NCBI GenBank assembly: GCA_020631735.1
Contig: CM036215.1
Location: 14,968,346-15,032,345, forward strand
Length of the DNA: 64,000 nucleotides
Direction of reading: 5' to 3'
From: Saccharum officinarum
Taxonomy: Eukaryota; Streptophyta; Magnoliopsida; Poales; Poaceae
Numbering within the stretch: the stretch's first letter is position 1; every line of letters starts with the position of its first letter. The notes below the pieces were generated by a model. The model was not told the DNA's origin. It ran no database searches and saw nothing but the letters and a program-made list of their open reading frames with translations. Below, piece by piece: positions 11,340 to 22,523 of this stretch. The translations under genes and the position numbers were made by a program.

Positions 11340-14146
11340 TGTAACAGAACCATCCAAATTATAAGAGCACAAGTACAAAAACAATCACCGAAATGATCAA
11401 ATTCTCGCACTTGAGCCCATATAACTCCGGTAGTCCAATAAAATCACAAGGGATTTCAAACCAACCAACATACAAGCCAAGATCGTAGTGATTCAACATA
11501 ACAAGTCACATGTTACATTCATTTCACAAGTAAATCAATTTACATCGGAGTTCAACATAGTTATTACAACTTAAGTTCAAAAGTAGCGGAAGCAAAGTAA
11601 TTTAAAACTAACATAAATCTTATTTCAAATACATGCCAGTACCCCGGTCGACTTCCAACAAAAGCATTAGAGATAAGGTAAATAAGAAGGATCATGTCCG
11701 TGATCACACTCCGCCACTATGGCAGGAGTCAACCAACTCTTGCAGCCGCCATGATACATCACAACCTGCAAGAAGTGGGGATAAAACCCTGAGTACGAGA
11801 AGGTACTCAGCTAGACTTACCCATCAGAAACCAGAAATAAGGTGACACCAAGGATCATGCAAGGATGATATAAAGTGGGGCTAGCTTGACAACATTTTTG
11901 CATAAAAGCTTAATATAGATGATCAATCATTAATGCTTAAGCATCAAGTTAATTATTATTAACCTATCATCTATATTAGAACATGTACTAGAGCACTCAC
12001 TTTATTAGGAGCAAACAATATTAACCATAGCAAGTATAAATTGAGGCAACCTTTCCATCGTGATCCAATTAACCATCAGTTCAATTTAATTGAATCTACG
12101 TTGCCGCTGCTCAAGACAAGTGCTCACTAACCGGGAGTGACGGCGATTCGAATCGAATTCCTATCCAGCTGGAGGGGTATTTCTAACACTCACCGCGCAG
12201 GCCCCTGCCAGGGTCGCACAAACCACCTTTTCATATGATTCAGGAATCGCGGGTCCGAATGATGTCGCGACCCCAAGGGCGACACTCTGCCAGGTGATAG
12301 GGACTCTAACCCCCCCTTGGTCTCACGCCAATGTCCCAAAGCACATCCTTTCTCTCCTCCAAGAAGCAACCTACCATTTGATTCCCGGCCTGAACCATAT
12401 TACTCGGCTTCGCGGTCGGAACGACTTATCCGGCCAACTAAGTGTTAGACTGCGTTCAACATGACTCAAGGACGTACAGTGAATCAGTCCTTAAACGACT
12501 CAGACGGGGATAGATCCACACCCAAGACCTCCATGCCTTGTTGCTTCACTATCGTCATCCCGCCCGGTCTCATTTCATTTTATTAACACATGGTTCCATT
12601 CCACGATAGCAAATATAGCCAACCGTGCCATATATGAATATCCCTACATCTCGCAGGTGACAGGAAATCACCTGACTTCTACCGCTTAAAGCAGGGCTAA
12701 GCATCTACTCGATCCTAATCTATATAGGATTCAAGGATTCATATATCTGGACAAGGAATGATATAATGCAGCAAGGGTTTCCAACCAACTCCTACCAGTT
12801 AATGCAACAATACTTATAACATATATAGAATTAATTGCTTTGAAGGTAGGAGGCTTATAATGCTCCGGGGCTTGCCTGAGATCCGACTTAAGTTAGAGTA
12901 TGACAGATGACTTCACTTGGCGAGCATCCTCCCATCTAGCACTTGCCCGATCCTTCTATCTTCGGGATGTATCCACCAAACACCGTCTTCGGGTTTGGCT
13001 CCAACGCCACATTCTTCACACGTTTCTGCTAGCGTACCTATATGAGATGCAACCATGCACATGTGTGAATGCATAGAAGTGCAATAACAGAGTAATTAAA
13101 CAAGCATACCAAAGTTCTCATAAACACCTAGAGCTAATGAACTTAATCCTCACTAAGGCATAACATAGAAGATTGCAAACACATCAATCAAGACACAAGT
13201 CTTATAAGATCCTAGGGTACCAAACCAAGTACCAACAAAGACATGTGTCACACTTCAATACACAAGCATGGCAAAGTTAATCAAAGCACTACAACTAAAA
13301 TCTGTCACTTTCTGGACATACATACAGTAGCTCAGTAAATTAATCATAACTGGAGATCCCTAAATCCAAATGACTTGCAAGAAGACATTCTGGAAAGCTT
13401 ATAAAATTATCTAAATTTCATCTATAAACATCTAAACCTGATTCTAACATTTACCAGGCCAAAATACAGAAGGTACAGAATCTGCCCTGAAAGGACAGAG
13501 AGCAATATAAATCTGAACTCAACTTATAACAGCTGTAGTTTCTAAACCATATGGCCAAATACCACCAAAATTTAAAAGTAGCTAGATCATGAAATTCACA
13601 ACAACTTTGTTATAGCACACAAGACATGAAAACATCATTTGCATAGGGTAATTAACAATATTCTCAAATCTGTTTAGAAACTTCATTTGCAAGAAATAAT
13701 TATTAACTTATGTTGGAAACATATAATTGGATAAAACCAACTTTACCAACATTTCACACATGACTAATGAACACCAGAAAACATAGTATCCATTACTAAA
13801 TAAATTCTTTTAATGCATTTTCTTAATTTATTTAGATAATTAGGTGGAATTATGAACACCTACCAAAAGTGCACAATAAATTCTACCAAAATTACAGTGT
13901 CCTCCAAATGCTACCAAAAGTCTACTGTCCAAATTTCAGGCCATTTGGACAAGTATATCAACCTCTATGAAAAAGACAAATAGCTATTGCAATAAATCAT
14001 GTGAGAGCAAATTAAACCTAAAACTCAATATTTTCTAGAAACACATGATCATATTATTGTTTCTCAGGTTACCACAATATCATGCAAGGACAGTGGAACA
14101 CCATTTTCCATTTTTACATTCATATAATATTTATAATGCATTTAAT

Positions 14147-14608
14147 CTCTGTGACAAAAGGGTGCCTCAGAAGCTGAAAGGTAAGTTCTATAGGACGGCG
14201 ATTCGTCCGGCGATGTTATATGGTGCTGAGTGTTGGCCTACAAAAAGGCGACATGTCCAGCAATTGAGTGTAGCGGAGATGCGTATGTTGCGTTGGTGTT
14301 GTGGGCACACAAGGAGGGATAGAGTACGTAACGACGATATTCGGGATAGGGTTGGGGTGGCACCAATTGAGGAGAAATTGATTCAACATCGGTTGAGATG
14401 GTTTGGACATATCCAACGGAGGCCTCCTGAGGCGCCGGTGCGTAGTGGAGTTCTAAAGCGGGCCGATAATGTAAAGAGCGGTAGAGGTCGACCTAAACTA
14501 ACTTGGGACGAGTCCGTTAAGAGAGATCTTAAGGAGTGGAATATCCCCAAGGTTTTAGCTATGGACAGGAGCGCTTGGAGATTAGCAATCAACGTGCCTG
14601 AACCGTGA
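14147..14608 (+). pseudogene. LINE RT C-terminal part (RTE clade)
   Basis: An open frame of about 150 residues keeps the hallmarks of the C-terminal part of plant RTE-type LINE polyproteins: AIRPAMLYGAECW, then MRMLRWCCGHTRRDR, then HRLRWFGHIQRRP and GRGRPKLTW, ending in a stop at 14606-14608. The RT catalytic core and the endonuclease lie upstream in a full element and are absent here, so this is a dead 5'-truncated copy. The frame has no stop within this stretch, which suggests a fairly recent insertion. Confidence 0.8.
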
Positions 14609-14714
14609 CCTTTTTTGTCTTGTGCCCTTTATGTCCCTTTATGTGTCTCCCTGTTTCTCGTCTCTTTTGGGTTTCATCTCTAGCCTACCCCAACTTGCTT
14701 GGGACAAAAGGCTA

Positions 14715-14765
<51 letters not shown>
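14715..14765 (+). repeat. (TGT)17 microsatellite
   Basis: A perfect trinucleotide run of 51 bp forms the 3' tail of the LINE fragment. Confidence 0.9.
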
Positions 14766-15299
14766 ATTTAAAACCATTTATTTGGCCCCTAGCAAGATAA
14801 ATCACTAACTCAGTCATGCATGCACCATAAATCATGCAATTTTAACCATACATCAAGCATCACTTGGAGAGGCTACAAATAAATTTGCATGTCATTTTGA
14901 GCAATACAACTCTAGATCAAAAAAATAACAAGGAAAACAAGCATTTATTTTCCATTTAACAAGATCTAGGTAAAACATCCTGAAACCAGGAAACAACCTA
15001 TAAGTTTTATATTTTTCTTAGACAGTGCATATTACTAGAAGACCAACAAAATTGGAATCACTAATTTTGGACTTCTAAAACTCCAGATATTGATGAAAGC
15101 AAGTTAATCCATTTCCAAAACCACTTTTCACTAATGAATTTCTACAGCACAAACACATGCATGCATGACACAACCGATTACCCTAACATGGAGAGCACTT
15201 CCCAAGGATTTCAACAAAACAAATTGCACAATTTTCGGAGCTACCAAATATGAGATATAGATTTTACAAGATAAAAGAAAATCTGTAAATTCGGGCACT

Positions 15300-15900
15300 A
15301 AATGAAGTTGGGCGGGACCCACATGTCATACTCCCACCCGGTCTTCTTCTTCTCCACGGAGACGGAGGGCACGTTGCCGAGGACGACGGTTTCGGTCAGC
15401 GGAGGGCTCGGCCGGCAGCGGCAGGGAAGCGCTGGTCGGGCTTGACCGCGCCTGGCCTTGGCCTTGGTCGGCTGCAGGCAGCAGCAGCACAACAGCTGAG
15501 CAGCGCCAGAGCGGCACCGGCGGTAGCTGCAGCTTCGGCGACGGCAAGCTTGGCGGCGAGTTCGGCCGAAGAAGGGATGGCGACGGAAGAGCAGCATGGC
15601 TGCCTCGGGATTGGGGAGAGGAAGATGTCGGAGAAGCTAGAGGAGGCGCGCTGTGGAGAAGGAGCAGCGCAGCAGCTGCAGCTCACGGTGGCTCCACGGC
15701 ACGTAGCGAGAGAGACAGAGGAAGTAGGAAGGTGAGGGAGGGGGCTCAGGCATGAAGACGAGCGAGCGGGGTGCCGTGGCACGCATGCGAGGGAGCGCGA
15801 GGCCACGCGTCGCGCGACATCAGCAGCTGGTCGGCCACCACGCACGCAGCACGCTCCAGGCGTTGCAAAGTCTGAATGAATGACTAATACCACCGCAAAA
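15300..15900. other. GC-rich segment in the giant LTR; no gene assigned
   Basis: An abrupt GC-rich island lies in an AT-rich block. Overlapping open frames occur on both strands, but all are Ala/Arg/Ser-rich with no domain I recognise. It is probably a GC-rich leader or regulatory part of the LTR. Confidence 0.35.
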
Positions 15901-15960
15901 ATTCGACCGAAACCTCATTTTCATCCCTCTCCAATTCTCCAACCATTTGACGATTCGATC

Positions 15961-16470
15961 AACCAATTTCACCATGTTGGAGAGCTACAAGAGTACTAAA
16001 AATTTTCTTAAAGAACCGTGGTCTGGATCGTCCTAGATTGGAAGATATGGAGCTCCAAAGAAGGGTACCTAAAAACCAAATTCTGCAGTCCAATGGCAGG
16101 TCGGCTGAAACTGCCTTCTTCTCTCCTCTCCATCTCCCAAACCAAGCAAGCAAAAGCTAAACCAATTTCACATTATTGTAGAGCTATATGAGGACTACAA
16201 ATCTTCTTAAAGGATCTAGTTTTGGTTCGACTCGGTTTGAGAGATATACTATCCTAAAGGAGGGTACATCAAAACTGAAATCTAAACTTCGGTTCCACAC
16301 TGACTGAAACGACATTTTTCTCCCCCTTCTAACTCTTTAAGAGTCACATATTAACCTGAGGCACTGTGATCAACATGGTAGAGCTACATGAGGACAACAA
16401 TATTGCTTAAGGAACCTTTGGCTGGATCAGCTCGGTTTGTAAGATATTAATTCCCCAATGTAGTTACATG
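15961..16470. repeat. Diverged tandem repeat of about 200 bp, three units
   Basis: The words agagctac followed by gactac and cttaaag recur at about 15980, 16180 and 16385, each followed by a recognisable ggttcg/ggat-type word and a gatat word. The period is roughly 200-208 bp and the units are strongly diverged. Confidence 0.5.
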
Positions 16471-17177
16471 GAAACTAAAAATGGAATTTCAGTCATCAAC
16501 ACTTAGCCAAATTTTGGGGCTTCAAAACAGCACTGAGTTGATTCTTATGAGCTCTATTTGACTAGGTTAGGAACCAAACTAGCTCTTAACCATTAAACAA
16601 AGTTTGTTCCTCATGATATGTACTACAACTTTTATTTAAGGTCCAACCCAAAACTGATTTATAAACTACTGTTATACTCTAACCAAAGTAGGATCACGAT
16701 AAAGCTTAAATTATCCTTTTTGATTAATTGGAGCATTTTCTGGGCATTTGCTCAACATGAACCTTTCACAACTTTTATTGTAGAGTCCAACTAGAGTCTT
16801 TTGGGCAAGGTTGCAAGGTTTGGTTGATGACTTATATTTCCATTCACTTAATAGTGCAATTCAAGCACTTAGTAAAACCATTCCAACAAGGATATAACTT
16901 ATCATTTCATGTGATTTTTTGACTCCAAACTTCATGAAACTTTTCTAGTGACCAATATAGATAGGTACTAAGGTGAGACATATGAAGATATTGCAATAAC
17001 ACTACCAAAGGATACATTTTTGAAAAGGACCTATATGTAAGCGATGGTGCAATATTCAAGTTTAAGTTGGGACTCTATTCCATAGACTTGGCTTCGACAT
17101 CTTTATTACCACTTCACAGGTCATGTTTGAACTCAAAAACCCTTGCTTAACTGGTGATAAACACTTGGGGTGTTACA

Positions 17178-18002
17178 CCATCTGCCACCACCAATGGTAA
17201 CCTCAGATCCCATGCCACCGTAGTCTCTCCCAGGTGGATCTGACCCGCTCGGTCTCATTTTCTAGGTCCCTCCATCCATCACCCCGAGGACCAGGTCACC
17301 TGCATCTCTACCGGCGGCTAGATCCGCTATCTTCCACACCGGATCCGCCTCCCAGGTGGCTGAAAACAGATCTTTGCTCCACCCAAGGTCCGTTCCAATC
17401 CACCCGCTTCCTAGTTAGGGTTTAGGTCCATTCTAGGCAGCGGGATGCAGACTCTTAACACTTGTTCGGATTGATGTGTTCATGTCATGCTTGTTAGACT
17501 TGAAATGAACTAGTTACGAAATTCCTATTACCATCATGCTTTGTTTTTTCATACTAGCTACCGGCCTGAGCACTTTGCATTTGTAGGATGGTCAGCAACT
17601 TTTGCCATGTTTGTTGTGATTGGCTTTGTTCATCAGATCTATTGCTTCTTCTATTAGTTGCATCTTCGACACACTGCACGAATCAATTATTAGTTGCTAA
17701 TTGTACCACGTTGTTCTCCTTTATGTTGTCTATTGCCTCAGGTCTGTGGTACTAAATCTCCGTGCAAGGTGTTTATGCACTGCTGCTGAACATTGCCCAC
17801 ACTGGCAGCGTCGTCCACGTCTTCGTGCTCTCCACCTGAAGCTAGGCACTACAACCTCCATTCAAAATGCCGCAAGCATTTCAAAAAGGCAAGTCCCCTT
17901 TTCCTTCCACAATCATTTGTTTCTGCACTACTACTACCATCTTTTTCCCATTTGCATTCCAACCATGTAAATTATTCCACGGAATTTTGTACATTGCATC
18001 AG
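17178..18002 (+). other. Non-coding relic upstream of the Myb/SANT-like fragment
   Basis: This continues 11100-11339 across the giant LTR. It is GC-rich at first (17180-17420), then AT-rich with pyrimidine tracts, like a leader plus intron. No open frame is convincing. Confidence 0.35.
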
Positions 18003-18292
18003 ATGTCAAAACAGCGAACGTCCTGAGATGACCCAACCTGCGCCTTATTTCTTGACCTAGTCCAAAAACAAAAAGACCTATGTCACTATGGCCATAACAC
18101 CCCATCCACTATCAGGTGGTCTAATGTCGTGCATGACTTCAACGCGGCCACACACCGTGGGTATGACAAGAAGATGCTTTAGAACAAGTACAGTGACCTG
18201 AAATGGGTGTATTTCAATTAGCGTGATGGTCAAACCCATACTAGCCTAGGCCATGACCCGGTTACTGGTGAGGTGACTGCTGATCCCGCTTG
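18003..18292 (+). pseudogene. Myb/SANT-like DNA-binding domain fragment
   Basis: Reading from the ATG at 18003 gives a sequence typical of the plant Myb/SANT-like domain (Pfam Myb_DNA-bind_3): DDPTCALFLDLV, then STIRWSNVVHDFN, a YDKKML and NKYSDLKWVY stretch, and LGHDPVTGEVTAD. Such domains occur in cellular L10-interacting Myb proteins and in the first ORF of PIF/Harbinger-like transposons. Three in-frame stops break it: TGA at 18024, TAG at 18180 and TAG at 18219. Each sits where the family would have Trp or Gln, so all three fit C-to-T type changes. The copia element at 18293 cuts it off mid-gene and its continuation is not found in the window. Confidence 0.65.
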
Positions 18293-18871
18293 TGAAAGTC
18301 CTATGTTTGGTGTTGGTAATTAGTGACAATGCCTAAGTACTAATCCTATGCCTAAGTTGTATGTAGCATATGAGGATTAGTACATTCCAAGGTTGGTGGC
18401 AAGATGGACATGGTGATCATGATGGCCACACTTGGATTTGGACGCAACCCTACGTGATTAAGGCAAAGGTATATGCTTAAGGGTTGTGTTTTAGTAACCA
18501 AGACACCTAGTGGGTGTGGTTACATTATAGGATAGATAGCCGTACTATAAAGAGGGGAATGACGCGGCTATTGAACTCCTAAGTGCCTCTAGATGTGCAT
18601 TTTATGATCATATGCATTTGGATAGAACTAATATCGCCTCGAAAGATGTTTGTGAAAATGCTAACACACTCATACATGACGAGATCACTTGGTGATGTTA
18701 GCACGTTTGCGACGGCGGTGGAGTTTGAGCGGTAGAGAGGGTTTGGGTTCCTCTCTCCCTCCCGCCGAGCTTGCGAGGCGGGATTCAGGCGTTTTCGAGA
18801 AGTTGAAACGATTATTTTCCACTACGCCGGAAGTCCGGAAAAGAAACGGAGGCGAACGGAGGTCACAGAGG

Positions 18872-19320
18872 TGACCGGACGCTGAACCGGACGTGGTCCT
18901 TGCATGACCGGACGCGTCCGGTCAGTGTTCAGTGTCTGCGCATTTTTCAGTTCGATGATCGGATGCGAGGCGCGTCCGGTCACTGATGATCGGACGCGTC
19001 CGGTCGTTCAGGGAGCTTACTGGACTGTAACCGGACGCTGGCACTGTCGCGTCCGGTCATTTTCTTCAGCGCGTCCGGTCACTATTTCGTTGAGCGCTGC
19101 TCAGGCGACCAGCGCGTCCGGTCCTTCACGGGACCAGCGCGTCCGGTCGTTCTCGGCGCGTCCGGTCAGTTGGACCATCGCGTCCGGTCGTTGCTTCGCA
19201 GTTAGCCATTGGGCGACCAGCGCGTCCGGTCGTTTGGACCAGTGCGTCCGGTCAGTACTTCACGAGTTAGCCGTTGGGCGACCGGCGCGTCCGGTCAGTT
19301 AGACCAGCGCGTCCGGTCAG
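18872..19320 (+). repeat. GCGTCCGGTC array in the 5' LTR
   Basis: I count about 13 direct copies of GCGTCCGGTC and several inverted ones (gaccggacgc) in roughly 450 bp. Some form perfect palindromes, such as the one at about 18904-18922. Spacers are often gacca or ttg-type. The array ends about 50 bp before the TATA box. Confidence 0.88.
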
Positions 19321-19370
19321 CCCGATTTCGGCTGTTTAAGTTTCTAACGGCTATATTCGAAGGGGTACGT

Positions 19371-19380
19371 CTATAAATAC
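19371..19380 (+). promoter_or_regulatory. LTR TATA box
   Basis: ctataaatac lies about 50 bp downstream of the motif array and matches the position of the TATA box in the other copia LTRs. Transcription of the element would start shortly after it. Confidence 0.72.
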
Positions 19381-20271
19381 TCGTTGGCCGGCTCAAGGCT
19401 CTCTCTCTCGAACATTTGACATACTTGTGAGCACTTTGAGCTAAGCAACTCCCCTCCCACTCATCTCTCTTGCTTCTTTGCATATTCGAAGTGAGATTGA
19501 GTGATCCAAGTGCATTTGCATTGTGAGATTGCATCTAGTTGGTACTTAGTGGTTGATTTGCTGCGGGATTCTTGTTTCTCTTGGTGGTTGCCGCCACCTA
19601 GATGGCTTGGAGCAGCTTGGAGGCGTTGGCAAGAGTTGGTGTTTGTTCTTGGCCACCTCCGGTGATTGTGAGGGGTTTGTGCCTACCTCGGCGAAGTGCC
19701 AAAGGCAACATTAGTATATTGCTCGTGTCATTGCAACCTTTTGCCATTTGGTAGGTTCTTGTGGCGCCTTTTGAGAGGCTCGGTGTGTGACCGATTAGCC
19801 ACCGAACCACGTGGTGAAGAGGGACACAACGGGGACTAGCGTGCCAGCAAGCACGTGAACCCCGGGATAAATCTTCGTGTCATCACTTTCATATTGTGAT
19901 TGATTGATCCCGGTGTTCGATTATCTTGGTATTCATTGTTGATCATATTGGTTGGCTCAATACTTCGCCCCTTGGTGATACCCTCCTAACTCAACTCCAC
20001 ATTACTTTCTTAGTTATCTTTGCTAGCTAGTTAGCTTTGCTAGAGTAGCTTCTTTGTGTAGCTTGCTAGTTGTAGTTTCCTTCTCGGTTTGACTTGTGCG
20101 GTTGAGTGCAATTACTAGAATTGTGAATTGGTTAGGTGGCTTGCAAACACCCCGTAGGCTAAGCAAAACTCGCATCTCGCTATTTGTTTTATTGATAAAC
20201 TTGTTTAGCTTGTCTTTGTAGAAAATTTTAATAGGCTATTCACCCCCCTCTAGCCATCAAGACCTTTCAAG

Positions 20272-20283
20272 TGGTATCAGAGC
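20272..20283 (+). other. Primer-binding site (tRNA-iMet)
   Basis: tggtatcagagc, an exact match to the plant initiator tRNA-Met complement, lies two bases after the 5' LTR. Confidence 0.9.
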
Positions 20284-20323
20284 TATGGTCACCGTTTGTA
20301 AGGCTTAACAACCTCGGTGTAAG

Positions 20324-22511
20324 ATGGCTCAAGTTATGTTCAATCATGTTAATAGCAAGCCTCCATTCTTTGATGACGTCTCTTCCTTTGATCATTGGAA
20401 AAGGAAGATGAAGCAATATCTAGGCAATATACATGAGAAGGTTTAGGATGTGACCAAAGAAGGATACGTCATTCTTGATGAGGAAAACCTCACTCCCAAT
20501 GACCGCATCAACAAACAATGCAATACGGCGGCACTTGACATAATCTATCGTTCCATTGATGATAAAGTATTTGAGCAAATCAAAGATCTTGAAAAGGCAA
20601 ATGAGCTTTGGATAAGGCTTGAAGAAACATATGAAGGTACTTCAACGGTAAAAAGTGCCAAACTATATATGCTCAAGGACAAGTTCTCCACATTCAAGAT
20701 GAAGGATGATGAATCCATCCCGGAGATGTTCTATAGGCTCCAAGTCATTGTCAATGATCTCAAGGGGCTTGGGGAGAAGGTTGAGGACAAGGACTTCTCA
20801 CACAAGTTCTTGATGTGCTTACCCAAGAAGTTTGCCACCTTGAGAAGAATGATCTTTAGAGAGGGATTGGACAAGGTCAAACCAACCAATGTGCTTAGAG
20901 ATATAATGACCGATGCCCAATACAATGATGATGAAGATGAGGTAGAAGAGAAGAAGGAGACCAAGGTCAAGCAAGAGAAGCCCATTGCATTCAAGGCTTC
21001 ATCCTCTAAGGGCAAGAGCAAGGTAGAAAGTGATGATGATCCATTCGATGATGAGACCATGGCCCTCCTTGTGCACAAGATGGGAAGGTTCATGAAGAAG
21101 AAAGGATATGGGGCAAGGAAAAGGAGAGACACTATAAAGGCAAAGACCCTTTGCTACAATTGCAATAGCCCCGATCATATAGTGGCGGATTGCCCCTATG
21201 AAGATAAGAGATTTCATAATGGGGACTTGAAGCTCAAGAAGAACAAGAAGGATAAGAAAGAGAATGAGAAGAAAGCAAAGAAGAGCTTCACTTTTAACAA
21301 GAAGAAGAAGGGTGGTGGTTATGTAGTCACTTGGGATAGTGACAACTCCGATAGTGATGATGATGAAAGCTCTAGTGATGATGAGAGGATCACTCGACGA
21401 GCCACTGCAAACATCGCCCTCTCCAACAAGCCATCCATCTTTGACACTACATCAACATGCCTTATGGCTAAGCCTACCAAGGTAAAACATGATGATAGTG
21501 ATGATGATTCTTGTGCTAGTGATGATTGTAGGAGTGATGATGAGGAGGATGAGGACTACTCCAAGGATGATCTATTAGGCATAATAGATCAAATGAGCAA
21601 GGGCTACAAGAGGACCACCAAGAAATACAAAATCTTGGAACAAGAGCTCATTGTCAAGAGCAATGAAAATGATGCCTTGATGGAGGAGCTTGTTGCTCTC
21701 AAAAAGAGTAAGGAGTGCAAAGGAATTGAACAAGAGCTCAAAGCTCTTAGGAAATCCTTTGATGAGCTAGAGGCTTCTCGTGAGTGTCTAAAGGAAGACC
21801 ACGAGGACCTTGAAGTTGCTCACACTAGGCTTAAGGAAGCCCACTCCACTCTACTTGAGCTCATCAAGGAAAAGGATCTCAAGTTGGAGAAGCTCATGAA
21901 GGAAGCTAAGGAGGAGCAAGTGATTGTCACTTGTGATATTGGACTAACATGTGATATTATTGATGATTCTTTATTTGTTAGTCCTACTAATGCTTCATGT
22001 AGCTCATCATCATCCACCACAACCAACTCTACCTCTACTACTAGTGATTCATCACTTGTGGTTGAGACTCTCAAGAGAGAGGTGGATGATCTCACCCGCG
22101 CATTAGGCAACGCCTATGGTGGGGATGCCCGCTTGCTAAAATGGTTGGGTAGCCAAAGGTTCTCCCTTAATAAAGAGGGATTGGGCTATACTCCCAAGAA
22201 GGGCAAGGCGGCCTTTGCTACTCCAAAGCCTCGCTTTGTGAAGGGTAATGGTCGTTATTGCAATAGATGCAAGCAAATTGGGCATCTAGAGATTAATTGC
22301 AATAAAATGAACAAGAACAAAAAAAAATGCTAATGTACCTTACATTCCTTTTGATTCTTGTTATGTACTTACCAAGGGTGAGAAAGGTGTGCATGCTAGG
22401 TTTGTTGGTACACCAATTGTGGGCCCAAAGAAGAAGGCCATTTGGGTACCAAAGAGCTTAGTGACTAACCTCCAAGGACCCAAGCAAGTATGGGTACCTA
22501 AGAAACATTAA
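20324..22511 (+). pseudogene. gag: copia gag with one stop and a homopolymer frameshift
   Basis: The start is the ATG at 20324, judged from the conserved MAQ opening after the primer-binding site. Codon 41 is TAG (20444-20446) in a context that calls for Trp. After it the frame runs through the gag core, a zinc knuckle CYNCNSPDHIVADC, an acidic and coiled-coil-like region, and a second zinc knuckle CNRCKQIGHLEINC. A run of nine A at 22319-22327 then shifts the frame; removing one A continues the family's C-terminus to a TAA at 22509. That C-terminal part is in the same frame as pol. It binds RNA and forms the virus-like particle in active relatives. Confidence 0.9.
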
Positions 22512-22523
22512 ATTGTTTTGTAG

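Larger units (their letters stand above)
14146..14765 (+). mobile_element. 5'-truncated RTE-type LINE with (TGT)n tail
   Basis: A 3' fragment of a non-LTR element sits inside the giant LTR. It codes for the end of an RTE-clade RT and finishes in a pure TGT run at 14715-14765, the usual simple-repeat tail. Short matching words atttaa at 14140-14145 and 14766-14771 may be a weak target-site duplication. The 5' boundary is approximate. Confidence 0.75.
11340..17177 (-). mobile_element. Very long solo LTR-like insertion (about 5.8 kb)
   Basis: The block starts tgtaacag and ends ggtgttaca. It is flanked by a perfect 5-bp TSD CCATC at 11335-11339 and 17178-17182. On the minus strand it starts TGTAACACCCC, a common start of grass gypsy LTRs. 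I see no second copy of its ends inside, no primer-binding site, no polypurine tract and no gag or pol, so it reads as one LTR left by LTR-LTR recombination. Minus the nested LINE it is about 5.2 kb, very long for an LTR. A large non-autonomous element with decayed LTRs is the alternative. Strand is inferred from the LTR start word. Confidence 0.6.
18293..20269 (+). repeat. 5' LTR of the plus-strand copia element
   Basis: This 1,977-bp LTR starts tgaaagtcc and ends gacctttca, immediately before the primer-binding site. The 3' LTR keeps only the first 930 bp of it. Confidence 0.92.

Noticed and set aside
15396..15893. 165-codon minus-strand open frame
   Set aside because: It lies in a GC-rich island with open frames on both strands, Ala/Arg/Ser-rich and without a domain. 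This is expected by composition.
18872..19320. CRISPR-like array of short repeats
   Set aside because: The repeats are about 10 bp with irregular short spacers inside a plant LTR and no cas genes. It is not a CRISPR array.
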